Shown here piece after piece: positions 31,275 through 38,950 of a stretch of 41,573 bases of DNA. Where the stretch lies: contig JAPDKB010000006.1 of assembly GCA_029258795.1 (NCBI GenBank), forward strand, positions 1 through 41,573, read 5' to 3'. Every line of letters begins with the position of its first letter. Position 1 is the first letter of the stretch. The position numbers were made by a program, and so were the translations under genes. The DNA is from an archaeon (GTDB lineage Archaea > EX4484-52 > WAPT01). Below the pieces are notes generated by a model. That model made no database searches. It was given only the letters and a program-made list of their open reading frames with translations, and had not been told where the DNA came from.

Positions 31275-32948
31275 ATGAAAATGAGAAAGAGCTTTTTATT
31301 ATTCTTAATTTTACCAGTATGTATCACCTTATTGCTTTCACGGATATATTATCTCCTCACCCCTTTATTACTTGCTTTTATTATTGATGCTTTATCCTCT
31401 TCTGATATTTCCAGTTTCCGATTATGCTTTCCCATACTTCTTTTTTCTTCCTTAATTCTTGCACTGAGTTATCCTCTTGGTTCATTCCTCTTGGGAATGT
31501 TCAGAGAAAATCTTATTTATAGCACACGCATGCAGGTAGTGAAGGTATTTTCCCGTGGAGATTTTTCTGCGGTTTCAACCTGTGGAAGCGGAAATTTTGT
31601 TTCTGTTCTCGATACGGATATCCCGGTTTTCTTTTCTTTTCTTACAGAGCGATTGTTTCAACTTCCTTTTGACCTTGCAATGTCTTTCTTTGTTATTTTT
31701 CTCTTTTTCAAAATATCCCCTTTCTTTGCAGGACTTCTTCTTTCCTTTGGCATTATCATAACGATTCTTTCCCACGTATCATCCCGGAGACTGAGGGAAA
31801 AGTCTCATGGAGCTCAGGTAGCAAAGGGGAGACTGAGGCAGTTTTTAACCGAAACTTTGAGAGGGATATGGGTAGTCAAGGCGATGTGTGCTGAAAGATG
31901 GAGAAAGAAAGGATTTGAAAAACTTCAGGAAAGAGAAACAGAGAAATCTCTGGAAAGGCACCTTTTCAGCGGGTTTGTAATGCTCTGGAATCATTCAGGA
32001 GCAAGGGTAATAGCGCTTGCCATTCTTCTTGCAGGAGGAATTGCAATGCTTGATGGAAAGATTAGTTTGGGAATGCTGTTCTTTTATCTCACGGTTGGTC
32101 CTCTTGTTTTCTCTCCCTTTTATTATTTCATTTCTCTTGTTAGGGACTACCGCATCTCCTCCGGGGCTTATCGTCGCATCTTTTCCATGCTGAATATCCC
32201 TACCGAGTTTTCTGGTTCTGGTGGTTGGGTTGGTGGGAGGATTGAATTTAAGGATATCTGGTTTTCGTATGGGGATGAGTGGGTGCTTAAGGGTGTAAGT
32301 TTTGCGGTTGAGCCTGGGGAGCATGTTGCTCTGGTTGGCAGGAGTGGGGCTGGTAAAAGTACTCTTGTCAATTTGCTTTTGAGGTTCTATGAACCTCAGA
32401 GGGGTAAGATAAGGGTTGGAGGGATGGATGTGAGGGATATAGATCTTGGGGTTTTGAGGGGCAGGATAGGCATGGTTCCTCAGGATGTTTTTATATTTTC
32501 CGGGACTTTGAGGGAGAATATTCTTATGGGGATGGATGTTGATGAGGAGAGGCTTGAGAAGGTGATAAGGATGGCGGGGATTGACAGGATACTGGAGAAG
32601 TTGCCGGAGGGCTTGGATTCTGTGGTGGGTGAGGGGGGATACGGTCTTTCTGGTGGTGAGAGGCAGAGGGTTGGTATAGCGAGGGTTTTATTGAGGGAGC
32701 CTGAGGTGGTGATATTTGATGAGGCTATGAGTGCTCTGGATTCTTATTCTGAAATGAAGATAAAAGAATTTATTGAGGATTGGGGTAAGGGCAGGACTTT
32801 TGTGGTGATAGCGCACAGGTGGTCAACGGTGAGGGATTTTCCTTCGGTTCTTTTTCTGCATGAAGGCAGGGTGATAAAAAGCACCCATGAGGAATTGATG
32901 AGAATAAAAGAATACAGAGAAATGTTCAAAGGAGAGGAGGGGAAATGA
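31275..32948 (+). CDS. ABC exporter half-transporter (MsbA/LmrA-like)
   Basis: A 557-residue fused membrane/ATPase protein. The first about 290 residues have roughly six hydrophobic segments, starting LLFLILPVCITLLLSRIYYL. The nucleotide-binding domain begins IEFKDIWFSYGDEWVLKGVS, with Walker A GRSGAGKST (355-363), Q-loop VPQDVFIFSGTLRENIL, signature YGLSGGERQRVGIAR (LSGGE 458-462), Walker B VVIFDEAMSALD (Asp482, catalytic Glu483) and H-loop VIAHRW. It should work as a homodimer exporting a lipid, peptide or drug. AGGAGG lies a rather long 13 nt before the ATG. The stop overlaps the next gene as ATGA, so the two are partners. Confidence 0.9.
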   Translation: MKMRKSFLLFLILPVCITLLLSRIYYLLTPLLLAFIIDALSSSDISSFRLCFPILLFSSLILALSYPLGSFLLGMFRENLIYSTRMQVVKVFSRGDFSAVSTCGSGNFVSVLDTDIPVFFSFLTERLFQLPFDLAMSFFVIFLFFKISPFFAGLLLSFGIIITILSHVSSRRLREKSHGAQVAKGRLRQFLTETLRGIWVVKAMCAERWRKKGFEKLQERETEKSLERHLFSGFVMLWNHSGARVIALAILLAGGIAMLDGKISLGMLFFYLTVGPLVFSPFYYFISLVRDYRISSGAYRRIFSMLNIPTEFSGSGGWVGGRIEFKDIWFSYGDEWVLKGVSFAVEPGEHVALVGRSGAGKSTLVNLLLRFYEPQRGKIRVGGMDVRDIDLGVLRGRIGMVPQDVFIFSGTLRENILMGMDVDEERLEKVIRMAGIDRILEKLPEGLDSVVGEGGYGLSGGERQRVGIARVLLREPEVVIFDEAMSALDSYSEMKIKEFIEDWGKGRTFVVIAHRWSTVRDFPSVLFLHEGRVIKSTHEELMRIKEYREMFKGEEGK

Positions 32949-33319
32949 AAAAGATAATGATAATATCCATGGTTCTTTTTGTTATTGTTCTTTCTCTTTC
33001 CTTTCTTTTCTTTTATCTTCTTTTCTCCATAAAAGTGGAGGAAGAGATCGAGGTAAATGCTGAGGTTAAGGAAGGCAGATTCTGGTGTGAGATCCCTGAA
33101 ACATGGAGGTTAAAAGAAGGGGATACCCTGAGGGTTGAATGTGGGAATAAAATTTTGCGAGGAATGATAGTAAAAAAGAGAGAGGCTCAAACTTTAATCT
33201 CGGTTCCACTCCCTGATACTTCACTTTCCCTAATCCTGCATTCTTCCCCCTTTCCCATTGGTAAAAAAATATTCCTTCTCTACCTCCAGCGCCTTGGGCC
33301 TCGTAAGTATTCCAGATAG
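32945..33319 (+). CDS. Small membrane-anchored protein, partner of the ABC exporter
   Basis: A 124-residue protein: one N-terminal membrane segment (about 4-30, IISMVLFVIVLSLSFLFFYLL), then an extracytoplasmic part of short beta strands (IKVEEEIEVNAEV, GDTLRVECGNKILRGMIVKK, TLISVPLPDTSLSLIL). The GDTLRVE...GMIVKK strand pair recalls the beta-barrel piece of HlyD-type adaptor proteins, but the coiled-coil and lipoyl domains are absent, so this is only a resemblance. Overlaps the transporter gene by 4 bases. Function unknown; probably works with the transporter. Confidence 0.7.
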   Translation: MKKIMIISMVLFVIVLSLSFLFFYLLFSIKVEEEIEVNAEVKEGRFWCEIPETWRLKEGDTLRVECGNKILRGMIVKKREAQTLISVPLPDTSLSLILHSSPFPIGKKIFLLYLQRLGPRKYSR

Positions 33320-33519
33320 ACCGTGCATACATGAATTACACAAGATTATTCGCCTATTAATTTGGGTTTTTCTCTATGTTTTGTCAGAAATTTTTCATTT
33401 TTTCCGTAAAAATTCGGGTGTTTGCCAAGAATTATTGATGATCTTCGAGATATATGTTTTTAACATGGTTTCATCTCCTTTCTTATTCATAGCCAAGTTT
33501 GTATGAATTGAGTTTTCCC

Positions 33520-33548
33520 TTGACAAAATACGACCTGCTTGTTATATT
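33520..33548 (+). promoter_or_regulatory. Promoter of the restriction-modification operon
   Basis: TTGACA at 33520-33525, 17-nt spacer, TATATT at 33543-33548. The leader of about 60 nt carries AAAGGAGGG before hsdM. The 200 bases before it (33320-33519) are AT-rich and hold nothing I can name. Confidence 0.8.
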
Positions 33549-33601
33549 TAGATAAGCATTAAGTATGTAAACTTATCTTTTTGGTGGGGGAAGCGCAGGT
33601 C
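33532..33601. repeat. Nested inverted repeats at the hsdM promoter and leader
   Basis: Outer pair GACCTGC (33532-33538, in the promoter spacer) with GCAGGTC (33595-33601). Inner pair AGATAAG (33550-33556, at the expected transcription start) with CTTATCT (33572-33578), followed by TTTT. Could be operator sites or a leader hairpin/attenuator. Confidence 0.5.
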
Positions 33602-33617
33602 AAGAAAGGAGGGAATG

Positions 33618-35375
33618 ATGCTGCCGAGATGGCTTGAAAGGAGGTATGGGGTTTTGTGGGAGGAGTTTGGGGAAAGGGAGTTCAGGTTTGAGGAGGCGAA
33701 GAGGGTGTTGCTGGAGCAAATGGAGGATGATGAGGAGCAGGTGAATGCCATCCTCAATGAACTCAAAAAGAGGGGGGTGCTGGAGGTAAAGGCGGACCCG
33801 GAGGATGCGAGGAAGAAGATTTACAGATTGAAGAGCAGGGAGAAAATAGTTTCTCAATTGCTTCTTTTCAATGAGGAGAAACTCACAAGGGGAGAACTGG
33901 AGGCACTTTTAAAGAGAGCCGCAGACTTGATAAGAACCAGAGTGGATTACACGTTCATACTCGTTCTCTTATTTTACAAAAGGATTTGCGACAAGTGGAA
34001 AAAGGAATACGAGGAGGCATACCGGGAGGCACTGCAGGATGGGTTGAGTAAAGAGGAGGCGGAAAAGGAGGCAAAAAGCACCGCATACCACGATTTTGAT
34101 ATTCCAGAAGAATATCTGTGGGATAACCTGAGAAAAAATCCTGCAGAACTGCCTGAGAGATTCTCCTCTGCAATGAAAGCCCTTGCCGAGAAAAATCCGG
34201 ACCTGAGGGATGTTTTTGAGAATATTGATTTTATACAGTTCACCCAGAGCAGGGAAAATGCGGAAATTTTGAGACAACTTGTGGAACTCTTCAGTTCCCG
34301 TTCCCTTCACAATGTCTCCCCCGATATCCTGGGGGATGCATACGAGTGGATACTCCGATACTTTGCACCACAGAAGGCAAAAGAGGGGGAGGTTTACACT
34401 CCAAGAGAGGTGATAAAACTCATGGTGGAAATCCTTGACCCCATTCCCCACGAAAGGGTTTACGACCCTGCATGTGGTTCAGGAGGAATGCTTATTGTCG
34501 CGTATAAGCACGTGGAGGAGGAGAGGGGAAAGAGCGAGGCGGACAAACTCTTTCTTTACGGTGAAGAGATAAACCCGAAGACCCTTGCACTGGCAAGAAT
34601 GAACCTTTATATACACGAGATAAAAAATGCACAGTTGAGGCAGGGGGATACACTCCTCCGCCCGAAGTTTAAAGAAAAGTTTGATGTTATCATCACAAAT
34701 CCACCCTGGAACCAGAAGGGATACGATGAAAAAACACTCAAAAAGGGAGAATTCTGGAAAGAAAGATTTAAATATGGATTCCCGGCAAAGCAGTCCGCAG
34801 ACTGGGCATGGATACAGCATCTCATAGCATCTGCGAAAGAGAAAGGAAGAATAGGGGTTGTGATTGACAACGGGGCGCTTTTCAGGGGAGGGAAGGAGAA
34901 GGTTATAAGAAGCGGGGTTATTGAGGATGACCTGATTGAATGCGTGGTACTGCTTCCTGAAAAACTCTTTTACAACACGGGAGCGCCGGGAGCGATAATA
35001 ATTTTAAACATGGACAAACCCGAAGAGAGAAGGAATAAAATCCTTTTCATAAACGCAAGCAGGGAATACGAACAGCATCCTGAGGTGAGGAAGTTAAACA
35101 GACTGGGGGATAAGCACATCGAAAAAATCGTTGAGGCATACCGGAAGTTTGCAGAGATTGAGGGATTTTCAAGACCTGTCCCTGTGGAGGAAATAAAGGA
35201 GAATGATTACAACCTCAACGTAACCCTCTACGTCTTCCCGGAAGAGGATGAAGAACCCATAGACGTTTCCTCCGAATGGAAGGAACTCCAGAAACTTGAG
35301 ACCGAACTTGAAAAACTGGAAGAAAAAATCAAAAACCACCTCCACGAACTGGAATACCTGAAAGATGAGGAATGA
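33618..35375 (+). CDS. hsdM: Type I restriction-modification DNA methyltransferase subunit HsdM with an N-terminal winged-helix extension
   Basis: About 585 residues. Residues 1-75 look like a winged helix (FRFEEAKRVLLEQ, NAILNELKKRGVLEVKADP, then KKIYRL). After this comes the HsdM N-terminal helical domain (LKRAADLIRTRVDYTFILVLLFYKRICDKW) and the N6-adenine methyltransferase core: GEVYTPREVIKLMVEIL, SAM motif I YDPACGSGGML (about 282-292), catalytic NPPW (about 361-364), and KLFYNTGAPGAIIILN. A C-terminal coiled coil (LQKLETELEKLEEKIKNHL) probably contacts HsdS. Of the two ATGs, 33618 is better spaced from GGAGG. HsdS lies 5.3 kb downstream; no HsdR is in the window. Confidence 0.93.
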   Translation: MLPRWLERRYGVLWEEFGEREFRFEEAKRVLLEQMEDDEEQVNAILNELKKRGVLEVKADPEDARKKIYRLKSREKIVSQLLLFNEEKLTRGELEALLKRAADLIRTRVDYTFILVLLFYKRICDKWKKEYEEAYREALQDGLSKEEAEKEAKSTAYHDFDIPEEYLWDNLRKNPAELPERFSSAMKALAEKNPDLRDVFENIDFIQFTQSRENAEILRQLVELFSSRSLHNVSPDILGDAYEWILRYFAPQKAKEGEVYTPREVIKLMVEILDPIPHERVYDPACGSGGMLIVAYKHVEEERGKSEADKLFLYGEEINPKTLALARMNLYIHEIKNAQLRQGDTLLRPKFKEKFDVIITNPPWNQKGYDEKTLKKGEFWKERFKYGFPAKQSADWAWIQHLIASAKEKGRIGVVIDNGALFRGGKEKVIRSGVIEDDLIECVVLLPEKLFYNTGAPGAIIILNMDKPEERRNKILFINASREYEQHPEVRKLNRLGDKHIEKIVEAYRKFAEIEGFSRPVPVEEIKENDYNLNVTLYVFPEEDEEPIDVSSEWKELQKLETELEKLEEKIKNHLHELEYLKDEE

Positions 35376-35379
35376 AAAA

Positions 35380-35420
35380 TTAGGACTTGAAATACTAAAG
35401 ATTAGGATATAAGATACTAA
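35380..35420 (+). repeat. Imperfect direct repeat overlapping a promoter
   Basis: Two 19-base copies, TTAGGACTTGAAATACTAA (35380-35398) and TTAGGATATAAGATACTAA (35402-35420), match at 15 of 19 positions with a 22-base period. They cover the -35 and -10 boxes of the next gene, so they may be operator copies on one helix face, or a simple degenerate intergenic repeat. Confidence 0.6.
35387..35415 (+). promoter_or_regulatory. Leaderless promoter of the nucleotidyltransferase gene
   Basis: TTGAAA at 35387-35392, 17-nt spacer, TAAGAT at 35410-35415, then 6 nt to the ATG at 35422. No Shine-Dalgarno is present. Confidence 0.55.
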
Positions 35421-35421
35421 T

Positions 35422-36015
35422 ATGAAACTGGGTAAGGAGAATGTAGATAGAATATTTAAGGCACTTGAGAGGCAGATTGAAATCCACGGGGGAAAACCGG
35501 TCTCCCTTGTGGTTATAGGTGGAACTGCGCTTGTGGTTCAGGAAGTTACTTCCCGAACTACCAGGGATGTGGACATACTGGGAGAGGCGATTGAAAAAGA
35601 GGGAAGAGTAGAAATTCGGAAAATGGAGGAGATTCCCGAATTTTTGAAAAAGGCGGCGGCTGTGGTTCAGAGAGATTTTAATCTTCCGGAGAACTGGCTC
35701 AATACCGGTCCTGCATCTCAAATAGATCTTGGGCTGCCTCCAGGATTTGAATCAAGGCTTGTGAGAAAGAAGTACGGAGATTATCTCACGGTGTATTTTG
35801 CCTCCAGGATTGATCTTATACATTTCAAACTTTTCGCTGCTGTGGATAGGGGTGGATACCATGTTGAGGATTTAAAACTGCTCAATCCTTCAGAGGAAGA
35901 AATGGAACAGGCGGCAAGATGGGTTTTAACACATGATGTCTCTCCAGAATTTCGAGAAATTCTTAAACAATGTCTCAAGGAGTTGGGATATGGAAAAGTC
36001 ACTGAAAGAATTTAA
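35422..36015 (+). CDS. Nucleotidyltransferase-fold protein (DUF6036/AbiEii-like)
   Basis: A 197-residue protein. The N-terminal half has PVSLVVIGGTALVVQEVTSRT then TRDVDIL: the GG-T-x-L motif (33-37) plus the D-x-D pair Asp49/Asp51, typical of the polymerase-beta nucleotidyltransferase fold. The later IDLGLPPG and YFASRIDLIHFKLFAAVDR with DDL-like VEDLKLL match the DUF6036 and AbiEii-like minimal groups. Such proteins are often one half of a two-gene module whose partner has a winged helix, as here. It could modify tRNA or protein; activity is unproven. It overlaps the next gene by 26 bases. Confidence 0.75.
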   Translation: MKLGKENVDRIFKALERQIEIHGGKPVSLVVIGGTALVVQEVTSRTTRDVDILGEAIEKEGRVEIRKMEEIPEFLKKAAAVVQRDFNLPENWLNTGPASQIDLGLPPGFESRLVRKKYGDYLTVYFASRIDLIHFKLFAAVDRGGYHVEDLKLLNPSEEEMEQAARWVLTHDVSPEFREILKQCLKELGYGKVTERI

Positions 36016-36922
36016 ATCTCGCTTTATTGACCTTCTTCTGGAGGTCATGTGGAGGCAGTGGACGGCTCTCGGGATTGCCTCCCATGTGGAACCGGAGGAT
36101 AAGTGGTTGATAGACCCTGAGGCGCTTCTTTTTGGTGTGTTTTTTGTCCGTGATAGGGACAAAAGGCTTTTTGAGGCTGTGGAGGAGTGGGTTCGTGAAA
36201 ATCACAGGTTTATAAGCACCGCGCGAATGAAAAAAATAGAGAAAAGTATTTATGGCAGGGCTTTCAGGCATGATTTTATTAGGAAATGGGAAGATGCAAA
36301 GTATATTCGTTTATATTACACTCATGTTATATCCACACAGAGAGAAAATAAAGCAAAAGAAATTCTTGCCCCTGTTTCTCTCCTTCACCCCCCTCTTCTT
36401 CGTCTCCGGTTAAGAGAAATCTTGGGCCAAAATCCACGAGTGGAAATTCTCATATACTTCTTATACCATGATACCGGAAATTCTCTCTCCATTGCAAAGG
36501 AGGTTTTTCTTGACCAGAAGTCCGTTTATAATGTGCTTGAAGCCTGGGTAAAGGTGGGGATGCTTGAAAAGGTGGGAGGGAAGAAAAAGGGATATCGTAT
36601 AAATTCAGAGGCAAGAAAAACATGGTTAAAAATACTCGGGCTCAATAGACTTCCCTCCTATCTCAACTGGGGAAGGCTTTATATTTCACTCTCAATAATC
36701 CTCAAAGCCCTTGAAACTCCTCCATGGAATAAAGATGTTTATCTTCTTTCCTCTCTATTTCGTGATCTTTATGGTGAAATTAAGGAAACAGCAGGAGAGA
36801 TATCCACTCCCCCCTCACCTGAACTTTATCAGGGAGAGGAATTTTTTGAGCCTTTCTCCCGATACCTCATCGGACTTCTGGAAGGAATTATGGGAAAGAA
36901 GAAAAAGAGAGAAAAGATATGA
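35990..36922 (+). CDS. Winged-helix protein paired with the nucleotidyltransferase
   Basis: A 310-residue protein starting at ATG 35990 with AAGGAG 7 nt upstream. The N-terminal half is mainly helical (SLKEFKSRFIDLLLEVMWRQ, WLIDPEALLFGVFFV). Residues about 155-220 form a winged helix: ILIYFLYHDTGNSLSIAKEVFLDQKSVYNVLEAWVKVGMLEKV with the basic wing GGKKKGYRIN. The LIDPEALLF segment is typical of helical proteins encoded next to DUF6036 nucleotidyltransferases. I infer an antitoxin or regulatory role for the pair; I do not recognise a named family. It ends 7 bases before the first of two palindromes. Confidence 0.6.
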   Translation: MEKSLKEFKSRFIDLLLEVMWRQWTALGIASHVEPEDKWLIDPEALLFGVFFVRDRDKRLFEAVEEWVRENHRFISTARMKKIEKSIYGRAFRHDFIRKWEDAKYIRLYYTHVISTQRENKAKEILAPVSLLHPPLLRLRLREILGQNPRVEILIYFLYHDTGNSLSIAKEVFLDQKSVYNVLEAWVKVGMLEKVGGKKKGYRINSEARKTWLKILGLNRLPSYLNWGRLYISLSIILKALETPPWNKDVYLLSSLFRDLYGEIKETAGEISTPPSPELYQGEEFFEPFSRYLIGLLEGIMGKKKKREKI

Positions 36923-36928
36923 ATGCTC

Positions 36929-36990
36929 TAAGTCAGACTTTCCTGACTTACAGAGGGAGAAACCTTTCTAAGTCAGAGAATCCTGACTTA
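36929..36990. repeat. Two perfect palindromes, 40-base period, upstream of the KAP gene
   Basis: TAAGTCAG (36929-36936), six bases, CTGACTTA (36943-36950); then the same arms again at 36969-36976 and 36983-36990. Flanking AGAGGGA/GAGGGAAA is also repeated, so the copied unit is about 30 bases. They lie 40 bases ahead of the KAP promoter -35 box: likely dimer-binding operator sites or small hairpin elements. Confidence 0.85.
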
Positions 36991-37029
36991 GAGGGAAAGA
37001 AAACTCTGTGGAAAAACTCATGGAAAGAC

Positions 37030-37058
37030 TTGAAAGAGGTGAGGCATTCTAATAAAAT
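37030..37058 (+). promoter_or_regulatory. Promoter of the KAP NTPase gene
   Basis: TTGAAA at 37030-37035, 17-nt spacer, TAAAAT at 37053-37058. The leader of about 23 nt carries GGAAGGAAAGAG before the ATG at 37088. Confidence 0.7.
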
Positions 37059-37087
37059 TAAAAAGAAAAGTTACTGGAAGGAAAGAG

Positions 37088-38950
37088 ATGGGTAAAGAGA
37101 ATAAAAAAGTCAGATTTCTTCATGATGTACCGATAGATAGGGATGAATTAGGAGTTCATTCTCGCCTTGCGAATGTACTGAAGGAGATGATAAAAGATGT
37201 GACAGATGATTCAAAAAGACGCTCTGGAAATAGGCTTAAAAATGTCATTGGGTTATTTGGCGTATGGGGTTCTGGAAAGTCAACGTTAATTAAGATATTG
37301 GAAAATAAAATAAAAAATAAAGGCAAAATTTTTGTATTCGATTCCTGGTCACATAAAGACGAGTTTATAAAGCGGGCTTTTCTTATCAATCTGGCAGAAT
37401 TTCTCCAATTAGGGGATATTTCTTTAAAGAAATTTTTAGAATTGCAGAAAGAAAATGAAGAAGATAAAGATATTACAGTAAAAAATTATTTAATCTCAAA
37501 AATTTCTCAACAGAAAATTACAAAAAAGAACGCCCCCAAAATTTCTATCTCGCTTTTCTTGGTAATTTCTTTATTGATACTTACTTCATTGAGTAATTTA
37601 TTAGCAAATCTATGTTCTTTTGCTACTCCTAAAACAATTACTGGCATAGAAGTAGGAGTTATAATAATAACATCTATAATTTTATATGGAATCTTCCGAA
37701 GAAAAAAAGAATGCTTTTCTTCTATAATTGCACCCTTTGTGTCAGGGACATTGGACGTTGAAACTTCACAAATTACTTCACAAACGATGGAATTCACAAA
37801 CTACGAGTTTCAGAGATTGTTTAAATTCTTGATTTCGGAATATTTTAAAAAAGAATCTTTGGACTCTCTAATCATTGTTTTTGATAATTTGGATAGGGTA
37901 GATGATGAAACAGTTTTAAAATTTCTTTCAATAATACATTCATTAGTAGAAAGTAAAAAAGAGAAAGATTTTGAAAATAAAATAGTTTTTATTGTGCCTA
38001 TCGATAAACAACGTCTTCTTTCCATTTTCAATAAGATGGCAACAGAAAATGAAAAATCTACATTTGCTGAAGACTTCGTGGAGAAAATGTTTCCTTATTC
38101 TGTTGAAATTCCCAATATAAAGCAGTCAAAATGGAGAGATTTCTTCAAAAATAAATTCAAAGAGGCCTTTTATGGTGTTAAAAGAAAGCATATGGATTTA
38201 GATTTAGAAGTCATTATTCGAATATTTCTTGCAGGAATTGAGGAAAGCAACGAAAATCTTACTCCCCGAGAAATTATATATTTCATCAATCATATAGTAT
38301 CAAATTATCTTTATTGGGGAAATAAGATAGATATAAAGCATCAAGCAACGTATGTGGCACTTTGTAAATACCAACCTCAAATAATATATGAACTGCAAAG
38401 GGGAGAGAGGAGTTTTATGGAGCACAATGAAATTATTAAAAAAGTGCTGGATTATACCTCTTCGGACGCTCTATTCAAAGATCTGCTTAAACAGATCTTC
38501 AAGACAGAAAGAGTACATAGTATTCTTTACAAAGATAAATGTGCTAAATATTTTGAGGAAGGGGATATTGAAAATGCGCGAAATTTGGTTTCCAAAATTG
38601 GGGATCCCTCTTCTATAAAAGAAATATGGGAAAGCGTATTAGAAGATGCAGAAGAAGGACTAAAATCTGATATAAGAATTTTGGGGAATATAGCCTATGT
38701 TTTCTCCGTGCTTTGTGAAGAAGAAAAGGTTTGTGGAGAAGCAAAGGAAGAAAACATATTACAGATATTGAGGAGCCGATTAAAAGAACTGATAAGAAAT
38801 AGAGAGGCAATATATACGAGTCTTGATGCAACGGCAGGAAAAGGAATAAAGTGGCTGCTATTAGCAGAAGAAGAGAAAAAAATAAAAATGTTGATAGCGA
38901 AGTTGTTAGATGCTTTTATAGAAGAAGCTGAAAGAAGGGAGGCGTCATGA
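37088..38950 (+). CDS. KAP-family P-loop NTPase with two inserted membrane segments
   Basis: A 620-residue protein. Walker A is LFGVWGSGKST (Gly58-Thr66), followed by FDSWSHKDEFIKRAFLINLA, typical of KAP proteins. Between Walker A and B lie two hydrophobic segments (about 152-178, SISLFLVISLLILTSLSNLL, and about 184-204, EVGVIIITSIILYGIF), the KAP hallmark. Walker B is LIIVFDNLDRVDDE (Asp266, Asp269), then IVFIVPIDKQRLLSIF and the LTPREIIYFINHIV lid region. The C-terminal 200 residues are helical. KAP NTPases are membrane-associated STAND-like ATPases found in phage-defence islands. Codons are AT-rich compared with hsdM. It overlaps the next gene by 4 bases. Confidence 0.88.
   Translation: MGKENKKVRFLHDVPIDRDELGVHSRLANVLKEMIKDVTDDSKRRSGNRLKNVIGLFGVWGSGKSTLIKILENKIKNKGKIFVFDSWSHKDEFIKRAFLINLAEFLQLGDISLKKFLELQKENEEDKDITVKNYLISKISQQKITKKNAPKISISLFLVISLLILTSLSNLLANLCSFATPKTITGIEVGVIIITSIILYGIFRRKKECFSSIIAPFVSGTLDVETSQITSQTMEFTNYEFQRLFKFLISEYFKKESLDSLIIVFDNLDRVDDETVLKFLSIIHSLVESKKEKDFENKIVFIVPIDKQRLLSIFNKMATENEKSTFAEDFVEKMFPYSVEIPNIKQSKWRDFFKNKFKEAFYGVKRKHMDLDLEVIIRIFLAGIEESNENLTPREIIYFINHIVSNYLYWGNKIDIKHQATYVALCKYQPQIIYELQRGERSFMEHNEIIKKVLDYTSSDALFKDLLKQIFKTERVHSILYKDKCAKYFEEGDIENARNLVSKIGDPSSIKEIWESVLEDAEEGLKSDIRILGNIAYVFSVLCEEEKVCGEAKEENILQILRSRLKELIRNREAIYTSLDATAGKGIKWLLLAEEEKKIKMLIAKLLDAFIEEAERREAS

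Noticed and set aside
36929-36990. Two repeats resembling the start of a CRISPR array
   Set aside because: Only two copies with about 10 bases between them, each an internal palindrome, no further repeats and no cas genes; operator or hairpin elements fit better.
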